64,000 bases of DNA from NCBI GenBank assembly GCA_963966185.1, contig CAWZYM010000301.1:619001-683000 (forward strand). The letters run 5' to 3'. The notes beneath the pieces are model-generated. The model was given only the letters and a program-made list of their open reading frames with translations. It was not told the DNA's origin and made no database searches. A program made the position numbers and the translations under genes. This document shows, one piece after another, positions 49,101 to 61,784 of the stretch. Positions within the stretch are counted from its first letter, which is position 1. Every line of letters begins with the position of its first letter. This DNA comes from Rhabditoides inermis (taxonomy: Eukaryota > Nematoda > Chromadorea > Rhabditida > Rhabditidae).

Positions 49101-52100
49101 CCCTCTCTCACCATGCCCCGCCCTCCAACTCCCACAATCCACCCGAGGCAACACCGGCCATGGCACACACGCACTACTATAAAACCTCATCGGTCAGCCG
49201 TGCCGTATCACATCATCCATTCCACCATGTCCACTCCCTCCATCCACCACACGCCCTACTTCATCGACTCCTCCTCCCGACTCGTCGTCATCCACGACCT
49301 CTGTCCCCGATTCGACCACTTCCACGCCACCGTCCAGTACTACGCACTCAACCCAGTGTACACGAGGTGAGTGTCCATTTAGTGAGATTGCGAAGACATC
49401 ATTATTCCATTGTATGCAATATCCCCCCCCCCCCACAACATGTTTCTTTTGCAGCGTGCTTCTTCTTGCCATGCTGTGTCTGGTGTACTGTGTGGTTCGA
49501 TGGACCCGCAAGACCGTTCACTATCTGTCAGTCGTGGCGGGGGAGAGGCGCAGTCGCCACACGCACACCCAGACAGAGTACGACAGCGAGTCGCTCGTCT
49601 CCACTCTGCCCATTCACGAGCAATGCCTACCATACCACTCCATTTGAGAGACCATCCTACTTGTCCATCCCGATCTAATCATAACTTATTGTTACTTCGT
49701 TATTGTTGAATAATGTCTAATAATATTATTTGGAAGAATAAACTATTGCAAATCAATTATTATGTCGAATAAGTTAGCAAGACTGGAAGCTATAAGCTAA
49801 ACTATCTCAGCATTTCATTATTTACTGATCTCGGTCAAAGAATTTACATCATTTCATTTTATACATTACACCACAGTTCTTTTTTGATAATCAATTGAAT
49901 ACAGAGCGCGTTACTTGCACTTGCAATATCATGATAGCGTATTGAGTTTTCGCAAAACAGGTCGTGAAACGTATGTGCGCCAAATTTACAGAAATCATCG
50001 TCTCATATTCCCACAAAGCTTTCTATTGCACTCACTGTGGTGGTCATGGAAAACTACTTATTCCTGCTTGTTCAACACTTTCAAACAACACGTTTTCACT
50101 GTTTGTGTAGTCCATATCGCTGAATCAAACCCCGGTGCTATCACCCCCTCACAGAGAGACAGATTGTTTAATCACTCACCCACTACCCATCCAACATATC
50201 ACCATGCCGTGAAACGTATGTGCGCCAACTTCGAAAAAGTTCATTCAAGCACATTCCCACTAAGGTCTTTCTCTGCACCCGTTCCCATGTCACTCACTCC
50301 CACCATCCCGTCCTCTCACTCCACTCACCGCCGCACTCACTGCATGTCCTGCGGTCATCCCTCCAGCAGTGAGCACACGGCGGCGAGTCTCCAATCACCC
50401 TGCCCCCTCACTCTCCCAGCCCTATCCCCTCCCATACACCCCCCGGTCATGCCGGCCCTGTGCACATACATAGTGAGAGCCGTAAACAGCCAGCTCCCTA
50501 TACTGTAAAACACCCATGGCACCCAACTCTAATCAACGCCCCTACTCCTGCTCGTACATAAGCAGCACGGACAGACTGACAGGCACCGATCAGCAGATCC
50601 CTCTCCCCCACTGTCCACGATGCCCGCATTCGACTGGTCCGGCTCTGTGGTCGTGTCTGAGGTGGAGTGCGAGGCGCTGCCGCGACTGCGCATCCTCTTC
50701 GACGCCGCCTTCCAGCACCCCCTGCTGCTAGTGTGAGTGTCCTTCCCCCTCCCACCTATCCGTCCACCCTCCCCTTGCAGTGTGCTCTTCTTCCTGCTGG
50801 GCACTGTCGGACAGCTCATCGTCGACGAGTGCAGACAGCCCTGGCTGCCCTCCCCCACCTCAACAACCTCTTCTCCCACCACTCCATCCAACAACAGCCA
50901 CTCCCTACTTCCCACTCGCCACTCCAACCGTCACTAGTCACCCTCACTATTACTAGCTAACTAAAACATAACTATAAGATAATATATTGAATAAATTGCT
51001 TGAAAAAAAATATGTTCCTCAATACAACTCATGTCCTCCGAAACCATTGAAAATCAAAGCTTCAAACTCGATGCAAGTTTACCCTAATAAGATTTCATAT
51101 TGATATAATCTATACAAAATATGTTTCTCACTTTCTCCAACATCATGAAATGTAATTCAAACTAATCTGAATAGTGCTGTCGCTTGCGCTAATACTAGAT
51201 AACTAAAAGATTGTCATTCGCTCATGGCTCGCCACAATTACGCTAACAAAACATAATTCCCATTAAAAAAAAACTTTCCCACTCCACAAGCTGGTGCAAC
51301 ACACTCGAAATTTTTGATACCAACTCGCCCTAAATACTATCCAATTAATACCACTCGAAGTCGTTCCCCCCTCCCCTATCTGACCGGCAATGAGCTTTGT
51401 GAGTGTGGCGGTCTCGTCGTCGCCTGCCTCCCCGCTGGCAGCGAGGGCAGCCTGGCGGAGGAACGGAGAGCACACCAGACGGTACACAACGTCCGACTGA
51501 CGAAGGTGGCGCAGCACAGCCACCGACCACGCACAGTCGAGAGACACCAGGCGGAGCTGAACACAGACACACTCACACATATGATTCAACGCGGCGAGTC
51601 ATGACACTGAATGGCTATTCAATCAGCCGGTGTTTACAAGAGGATAATAACACACATACCATGAGTCTGAATACGGGTTCGAAGAGTGCCGAGTAGGGGA
51701 GCGTGAAGGGGTCGGGGGCGGCGATGAACCGATCGACCACCTCCAGAAGAGAGTGCAGGCCAGTGCGCACACAGTCTGCAACACAATCACTTTACGTTTC
51801 ACTACAATCACATACTCCATTTACATATAACACTCCCCCCCCCCCCCCTTAGACCGCTCGGCCATCTTCTAATGAGTTATGGAAAGGAAGTCGAATGATT
51901 ATCGACTGATTATTATTTCTTCCTCTCTCGCATCGCGCGGTCGGGTCGAAATGATCTTCCCCCAGTACCCTTGAGCAAGGCGGGGAATAGCTCATTGAGA
52001 ACGCAGTCAACCCAGCCCGTGGAGTTACTATTCGTGGATTATAATGGAAGGAAAGGAACACCCGGAGCTCCACTGTCGTCTATAATGGTATCTAATTCTA

Positions 52101-55100
52101 ATGAGTTATGGAAAGGAAGTCGAATGATTATCGACTGATTATCGATCAAATATCGACTTTCGACCTTCGACCCTACCATCCCCGTTGCTAAACTGTGTTT
52201 CTCCCAGCGCTTAGCCCTTGTGGTGTACCGTATGCACTTGTTGTATAGTCAGGATATAGCGATTCTGGATAAATGATTGATTGATTGACATATAACACTT
52301 GAACTCTTGAGTTACTCTCAGCCCCAATTCCCTCCCCCACTGACCATTGTGATAGAGTGCGGTGTGTGCTCCTCCGGCCTGGAATGCGAGCAGCACGTGT
52401 GCGAGGTTCGGCCCGTGCGGCTCCTGCTCCACACCCTCCGACAACACCTACACACAGACAAAGATCATGATTGATCCCACCCAAACCACTATCCACCATT
52501 CCGCGTCAAATACGCAACGCTACAGCATATTATCTGTAAAAAGGACTGGCGTAAAAGTAGAGTTTGTGTTATTGTTTACTCGACGTAATGCAACAAAAGC
52601 TCATGCATTATTCTATCAGTCGAAATAGTCAACAAACCTGCTCTTTCTGCATTGAAATGTAGGAGAGCAATCATGTTACATCTCCGTATTAACGTTGAGA
52701 CATCAACTATAGACTACATCTGGTTTAACGATTCGAGCAGGTTTGTGTACTATTTCGACTGATAGAATAATGCATGAGCTTTTGTTGCATTACGTCGAGT
52801 AAACAATAACTCTTGAGTATCGCCGTATTGAACTCGATCTTATATTCTGTTTTAGGATACTAGCGGGCATGGAGTCTGGTGAGTTGAGTGGTATTCTCCA
52901 GTTGCTTCCACCATCGCGCCAGAGCGGGAGACGACCGAATCGGCGTCAGCTGAGGAAGTCTACCGTCTCCAACTCGCGGGTATGCGGTAGTTTTGCGGTA
53001 AGAGTAGTGCGGGTCTGGAATGAGCTCCCGGATACTGTAGTGGGGTGCTCATCACTTTCCGCTTTTAAAACTGCCTTGAGTAACTTTGACTTGTATACTA
53101 TTCACCAACTATAACTATATATCTATTTCACACCTATTATGTTCTTATGCACCGATGTCACTTTTGTCCTGCTCACATGCACCGTCCTTTGTCCGCACCG
53201 TCCCGTCCCCTGTCCTTGTCCTATGGAATCCGGTATAAAACACTTCTCTTTGCGCCGCGCGGTATCTCACTCATCTTTCCCATCCCTTGATTCTTCCGGT
53301 GACCGATTCGTATTTGTGCTGTTGTTATTATCATATGTTTTGCTTCCGTTTCTCACAATATTTCGATTAGAGATAAATGTCTATCACTCACTCTTCTTTG
53401 CGCCGCGGTATCTCACTCATCCTCCTCTCTTGATTCTCCCGGTGATTCGTGTTCATGCTCATTTGCTCATGTTATTTTCATGCTTTGCTTCCGCTCTACT
53501 TATTGTTACGTTACTCACATTATTTCGATTAGAGATAAATGTCTATCACTCAATAACACAAACTCTACTTTCACGCCAGTCCTTTTTAATGATAATGAAT
53601 GCACTTTTATTGAATTTCATAGAAATACAATTACATTAGCATAAACCACAAAACACATTTTTTCAACAAAATCAACATTTCACTCCTCTTGTTGAATCCA
53701 AAATCGTGTAAATTTTGCAAAAAAAAAGTTTAGTTAACGCTGATAGGCAAGTTTACCATTCCAACGTCATTTCATTGTAAAACCATATAGTACAAAAACT
53801 TTGCCACCCCCCGGAATCGAACTCGAGCCTGGCGTATCACTGGGCGCGCGGCAAATCGAGAGATATCAGTGCGACCCACAGGCAGTGCCGGAAAATGCAC
53901 CTCGCTGACTGCCGGGAACGAAAGTTCTTGCGGATTCGCTTCTTGCGGATTCTAGCGCGCGGGTATTCTTAACACAAACCAACCACCGCTGCGCGCTGGT
54001 TATAATTGACAATTTCAATGTTAAGTCGATTAATACCAAGTTTAACTGGGAAATATCGTTCTGGTAACAATGTTGATGAACCCACTTCGAGCATGACTCG
54101 CGCCGTTTCTCCGCGCACGCGGCTCACGTCAGACTCGTCCAGATCTGCAAGCAACCAATCACACTCGCTCTTCAGTCTTCCCAGCCATTAATTGGAAAAA
54201 TCAAGTATCACTGTATCCCTCTCCCTCATCCCCTACTCACCCCTGTTGATGAGGTCGTTGTTGTTGTAGGCCGCGTGTCCGTGATGGAGGGCGAACAGCG
54301 ATGTCACTGCGCGAACCACCTGCGACGTCTGAAAACACAGCAATCCAAAACTTTCGAAACTCCCGACTAACACAACAAGTAATCATACAAAGAATGTAGA
54401 ACTCTGCACTTACTGCAATTCAGATCAAACAGGATCTATTTAAAATATGTTTCTCCTTCCACACACCTGTTGCTGTCTGGCACGCATGGCCTCTGCCATT
54501 CTCCTGTGGAGGGAGGGGCGGACAGACGACAGCTCCCTCAGCAGACGGGCGCCCAGCAGAGCGTGCACTGGCAGGTCGGCGAACTGAAAGGGAATTGTTC
54601 CGGACAAACACGCACCACACACCACCAATAACCGCTGAAATCTAAAAGCAGCAATTCATAGGCGATCTATCTTGGGATACATGAGTAGTAGTAGTAATTA
54701 GAAATGCCTCACCTGTGCCACGTATCCCATGGCAAGAGTCATGCCGGTGCAGTGGGTGTTGGCTGGGAGGGGGGAGAGGAGGAGCGACTCGAGGGGCGAC
54801 AGAAGGGCGTCGCTGTCCGCCGCACGCACTGCAGTGCGCAAGGCGGGCAGAGTGTGCGCGGCTCTCGACAGCAGACGGAGAGCTGCCACAGACGCCCGGG
54901 CACTACAAAGAACATGTTGCCTTCCAGCATAAGTCTCGATGAGAACACTCGCCAATCACTACTCTCTCAGGAAGTCATCATACATGCTCTCCGACATTTG
55001 CCCTTCCCCTACCTAGGTCTGTCGGCGGCCCTGCCCGTCCACTCTGTCTGACTGTCCTCGCACAACACCCAGCACACACAGCGCAGCAGGGGAGAGTCGT

Positions 55101-58100
55101 TCAGCAGCTGCAGCAGCACTCCTGCGAGACAGAGAGAAGATACGGGAGGACAGAGAAATATACGCAACACTCATTAAACATGCCGCCACACACATTTTAC
55201 TGTTAATTCCTTATCAGATCGTTAATGCACACATAGTCTATACAACAACTATTCATGACATCGAGTCAATTATTTCGTTTACAAGTTGCTCATTTCATCA
55301 CGCTTCAAACATCGCATTCCTTAGTCGACATTCACGTACCGATATGTGGTTGTTTCCTGGCGACGGCGCGGGCGTCTGCGTGTGCGAGGGAGAGGAGAGA
55401 GTGCAGCGCCCCGCCACCCACCTCGAACACCTCCCACTGCAAATCACACACAACCATTATTATGAACACTTCCACGAATGTAACCAAAACATTCTTTTGT
55501 TGCTTTGTTTCTCTAGATTTTTTTACGTTTTTTTAAACGCTTTTCACGCTTTTTTACGTTAGCACAGACTTTTATCACAAGCGCTTGTCAAAACAATAAA
55601 ACCTCTCCCCATCCATGTGCAATTTCACCTTATCTTAGATGCGATCACGTTTCGCCCAATAGCCTCCAAGCAGTGTTTCTTCAGTTAGTTCGTTAGTTGA
55701 TCAAACACGACGTGTACCCCATAGATCCACTCGTCTCATGACGCTCCCACGAGCACCCTACGATTTCAATGACGACATACAGGTAACCAAACTAATATCA
55801 ACTATGAAGTAGTTCGATATTTATTCATCACATCTATTTCGATCAGATCGTCGACAGTGCGACACCGTGTCTGTGGCAGCAGTGGCGCGTGCTGTCTGCC
55901 GCAGAGGGATGGAATGGCATCGACCACTCGGTCGGACACCTCATCCCACTCCTCTCATCCGCCCGATGCGTCATGGCTGTCAGCAAACGAGGTGATCAAA
56001 TGATTCTCCTTTTCCGAACTAATCCCTACTCTACTCACACTCAGTCGTATATTTCGCTATGAAAGTGTATGATTGTTGAACTCTTTCTGAATCGGCGATA
56101 TTTACGATTTGAGACAGTGAAAAACACGTGTAACAACGTTTAAAAATGTTCTAGACAATACCCTCGTCGGATCAGTCATCTGGAACGAGTACGCGGGAGA
56201 GCGCCTCGCCTACGTCACCACGTATGTCATAGCCCCAGAGATGAGAGGCAAGGGAGTCGGGTCGGCCATCTGGGAGAGGGCTATGCAGAGAATCAAACAA
56301 AATCCCGATGGATACATCATCGGATTGGCGTCAGGTGAGAGATGGCACGGTTCCATCAAAACATGCATTACAGTTCTCTCTATGGCCGACAAATACGCAG
56401 CCGCCCATACTCCTGTCCTCGACAGAAAGAAATTCGGATACAAACTCAACGTCAATGTTGCTATTGACAAATTCTCTGAACAGCTACAGCAGAACGAAGG
56501 AAACGTTCTGAAACGAGTGCAAGATTTGTCTTCTTCTGAATTAGAGCAGATTCTCCAATTTGATCACCAAGCATGTGGACGAGATCGGAGCGAGATGCTG
56601 CGCCTACACTGGAGACTTGAATGTGTCGAAGTGTGTGACCACAGTGAATGAGAAAAACGCAAGCAGATGCAGGGTTTCGTCCTCTTCGCTCCTTCTGGTG
56701 ACATTGTCTCTCTGTCCGGAGTGTGCTCGACCGGCCTTCCCGAACAACACATGTGGCGAGTCGGTCCCATCTACGCATCCACCCTGTCTCTCGCCGCCAC
56801 TACTGTCGTCCCACTCGTGCAGTGGGTACGCCACAAGGACTCGCACGCCATCATCATTATACACATGTTCACAGAAACAAAGGTGATATGGCATACACTA
56901 CAAGCCAAAGTGAACTCGTGTTTTGAGGGAGCGTCGCTGCTCGACCCTCTTCTCTCCGAGCACTGTGTGGTACCACCAAAGATTATGTCGATCCGACAGT
57001 ACTCTCGCCCATTCCCGCCCACCTCGGACGGCGATCACATCATCGCACCGCATGCGCACTGTGGATATCTCGACATGTAAATTTTGAGTCATGCCCGTTT
57101 TCGACGGAGAACTAATCATTGTACTGCGCATAGTATCGCAAGAAATAAATAAAATATTATCGTTGTATTATGTATATCAGTTCACAAACATATGTATGCC
57201 AATATAAGTTCACAGTTCACACACAACTGTATATCAGTATCAGTTCGCATACATGCCAACCTCTAATCGTATCTCTCACTCTCGGTACACAGGAGATAGA
57301 ACACACCCAACTGCTTATCTGCTTAAAACGTCAGACGTGTTGTATCAGTGTTTGCGGGTCCAAATCAAAGACTGCTGCAAAGAATTATTTGATCGCCATG
57401 CCGCCTCAAGAAAAAGAAGTTATGACGAATGATGAATACCAGGTGACTTATTTGATTCTAGAAACTACTCGATTTTAACAACTGCGTATTTGTAGATAGT
57501 TGACTGTGCCACACCCGATTTGTGGAAGCAGTGGGGTAGTCTGTGTGAATCCGAGGGCTGGTCGAGCATCGATCACTCTGTTCAGCAGACGCTCCCTCTT
57601 CTACCCAACGTAAGATGCGTATTCGCAGTGCGGAAGAACGGTATGTTATATGTGTGCGAATGTCATGAATAATTCGCTCTAGACCAAAAGGTTCTCGGTT
57701 TTGTCGTGTGGAGCGAATGTCAGGCCGAGAATATCGTGTACATCTCCACGTACATCGTGTTGCCTGAAATGCGTGGTAAAGGAATCGGCTCGGCCATTTG
57801 GCAACGAGCCATGCACATGATCAACGCAGACGGATACAACATTATTCTCGCCGCAGGTGAATTATACTTGAATCTTTATAGCTATCAACGTTTCAGTTCT
57901 CAAAATGGTGGACAAATACGCCGCTCAAGATACGCCAATCATTGAGAAACCCATGTTCGGATTCTGGATGTCAGTGGACAAGGCACTCACTCAGCTCTCC
58001 GCACACCAACAGCCACACGAACACACTGTCAAGCGTGTTCGCGACCTATCGCCATCCCAATTCGAGCAGCTCCTTCAATTCGATCGCACCTCGTGCGGAC

Positions 58101-61100
58101 GAGACCGCAGCGAGATGCTGCGCTTGCACTGGAAGCTAGACTGCGTCGAGGTAAGAAGGCTTCAAACATGAGGGAATCCATTCCATTCAGGGCTATGTCC
58201 TCTTCTCCTCTTTCGGCGATATCGTCTCCCTCTCCGGAGTCAGCTCCACCGGGACTCCCGACAAGCACATGTTCCGAGTGGGACCCGTCTACGCATCCAC
58301 CCTTTCCCTAGCTACTGCCACACTGGTGCCCCTCCTCGAAGAAATCAAGAACAACGACTCCGAGGCGGTGGTAGTCATGCACATGGTCGGCGACACCAAG
58401 GTGTGTCCGCATCTCCAACAACTGATTTCACAAGCATGTGGCATTGTATCGGCTTCCATTCCATTGTGTTGCAGGGCGATGAGTTGCTGAGTCCGATCCT
58501 CGGCCCGCACTGTCTGTCGCCGCCCGCCCCTTTGGCCATCCGCGAGTTCGCCCGCCCATTCACTCCCACCGCGGACGGACACAACATCATTGTCATGCAC
58601 TTCCACACCGGATACCTCGACATGTAATCATGTAAACACTTATGGAAACTGGTATAAATTGTTGGTGAACAGTCGCTGCAATAGTCTCCTCACACAGCCG
58701 GGAAACAGTAGGAACAGGTATCTATCACTTTTCGTGCCTTGTAGTGACACTTCGATTTGACAACACGTAGCAATGTACAAGAGGTGATGGCCTTTTTTCA
58801 TAATGACATCATCACATTGAGCGCCTGCTCTCTTCTCTGATTTCACTACATTGCATCACTCTCACATTAGCCCAATCTCGCGTGCTTATCGGGAGATCGC
58901 AGTCTAATCAATCAAGCACACACTCACACGCGGACTGACCAGAGATTGTGAAATACGAAACCATTCGACACAATGCCGCTGCAAACAGCGCCTTACGATT
59001 TTAACGAGGATATTCAGGTAATCTTAATCATTGACCAAACGAGCACTAGCACACACTTTGAACATAATGTGCTGTGTACATTTCTTTGACCGTGGTGCCC
59101 TCGTAGATCCTGGACGCCGCCAGCCCGTCTCTGTGGCATGAGTGGCGTTGTGTTGTCGAGTCGTTGGGCTGGTCTGGCATCGACCACTCGGTCGCCCTCA
59201 CCCTCCCACAACTACCCACTGCCAGATGCGTCGTCGCAGTCAACAAGCGTGGTCAGTTGCCAGAATTATTTTCGCGATTCTAGGTTTCACGTTTCACCAT
59301 TTCGAGTAATTACATTTATTATAATGTAATAAAGCGTTTTGCATGAAAACTAACCCCAATGTATAAACCTTATTATTGTGAGCTACTAACAGCTGATTGT
59401 TCATCTCTGATGAAGCCCGGCAATCAGTTAGCACAACTGTCAGGAGAAAGGGCAGAAACAGTGTGTGCCTTCCGTCTCTCATAGATTCATTGCAGACGAG
59501 TCGCTAGTCGGGATCGTTCTATGGAACGAGTACCCGCGAGAGAGACTCGCCTACATCATCAACTACCTAGTCATCGAAGAGATGCGAGGACACGGCATCG
59601 GATCCGCCATCTGGCAGAGAGCCATACGGCGAATCAAGAACAACCCAGATGATTACACCATTGGACTCGCTTCCGGTAAGACAATCGCACAAGTGTTCGT
59701 AGGTTTGTACACAGCATACGTTTCAGTGCAGTCGATGGCTGACAAATACGCGTCGACGTGTACTCCGATCAGGGACCGCCTCAGCTACTCGTTCACTCTG
59801 ACAGTCGACGCTGCCATTCAAGCATTCGCGCCCCATCTCACTCACACTCACACCGGACACACACTCAAGCGCGTCGCCGAGCTGACTCCATCCGAATTCC
59901 AGGCACTGCTCTCGTTCGATCGTTCCGTGTGCGGACGCGATCGCAGCCAGATGCTACGCATGCACTGGCGGCTCGAATGCACACAGGTGGCAACAGACCA
60001 TTCACCATGACAATTCAACATACTCTTCAGGGATTCGTCCTCCTCTCTGGCTCGTCCATCCTCGCCCTCAGTGGTGCTTGCCCCACCGGCCTGCCCGAGA
60101 GACACCAATGGCGTCTCGGCCCCATCTATGCGGACTCGCTAGCACTCGCCGCAGCCACTCTCATGCCACTACTGCACTTCATCAAACACAAAGATGCACA
60201 AGCCATTGTCCTCGTCCCAATGCTATCCGGAATCAAGGTGACGATATCGCTCTTAATTAATAAGTGAATCATTCTTCAGGCCGAGTCTGTGCTCACTCCC
60301 CTTCTCACGCCGCACCTCCTCTACCCCCCCTTTCAAGCCATCCGCCAGTACTCCCTACCACTCCCGGAAACGGCCAACCAAGACATGATTATCGCTCCTC
60401 ACGCACACTGCGCATATATCGATATGTGAATAGTAATCAATCCGTATTCTAAACCCATTGTATAAACACTGACCATCTGACTGACGTGCTCGTATCCCCT
60501 CGTGTTGAGATGAGCGAGCAGCTGGCGGCACAGGAAAGTGAGGGCAGGCGAGACAGCGGCGGGGACCTGAGGGCAAGACATCTCTCTCTCTCTCTCTCTC
60601 TTTCTCTCTTTCTCTCTCTCTCCGTCTCCCACTCACCTCATCGGGGAGTGGGTGTTGGAGGAGTGCCCTCATGAGATGGGCGAATCCCAACGAGCAGTCG
60701 AAGCGCCGCGCCGCGCACTCCCGCTCCTCCAGCTCTTGCTGAAAACAAACATGAAACATGCACAACATCTAGCAACTGCTTGGACGGCGCCGACCTGTAG
60801 TGGACTGATGCCGACTCCGTCGAGGGGACAGCATATGTTGTGGGCGGCGAGGGCGGCCCACACTCGAGCGGCAGTCGACTCGCGACGAGACAGAGCGGCC
60901 AGGAAACGGAACACCACACCCTGCAATCCACACACCTCATCCATGCCCCAATCCGGCCCCGCCCCTCTCCGCCCCGCCCACTTTCAGCTCTAGGGGCACC
61001 CTGGCGGTCAGTACTCCCACTGCCGCGTCGATCGCACACCATGACCGCTCCTCTGCGAACACTGCGCAAGCATCGTCGTCCTAAAAACATGATTTTTTTA

Positions 61101-61747
61101 ACTCTGCACAATACTATGAATTTTCATATAGTTCACATTTAATCCTAATATGAAAGATCTGATCAGATTATCTGGTTACAAACAAACAAAACAATAGCAA
61201 CAAAATCTTGATTGAAAAATACGCTTCACCAAACAATTGTTATCTTGCGGCAAAGAAGAATTTGGGTGCAATGGTTAACCGTACTGGTTTTGTACATGTC
61301 AGTAAGAGTGAATGTGAAAGCAGAACACCGGCAAAAGCAAAAACTTGTCTCAGCTTAAACCATTCCAGAAAAAAGTGTGTCTGCTAAGAACGCTGCCGTT
61401 TATTGAAACGTAGCTGTGTCAACATGAGAAAGGGGGTGACAAAACGAAAAGGATCTTTTCAAATTTCTTGAAAAAAAGTTTAGCGAGAGGCGAGACCTAT
61501 CCTCACAATCAGTCATAGAGAGCGCGTAACAGTACGTTTCACCTATCCACCGCAATGCCGCGACCGCCTACTCCCAATGCATTGTTCCACTCGGTCAGTT
61601 TTTCTCACAACCACGAAAACACAACGAAACGCGGCGCACCTTCTGGGCGACGACGGTGGCGACGCGAATCCAGGCGACCAGACCGGCCAGCTCCTCCGGC
61701 GGGATAGACGGAACGGCGGCTGTAAGGAGGCATCCACATGTATCCCT

Positions 61748-61784
<37 letters not shown>

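Noticed and set aside
49915..50508. 197-codon plus-strand frame between the two small membrane genes
   Set aside because: Low-complexity Ser/Pro/His composition, crosses the duplicated segment, no homology or splice support.
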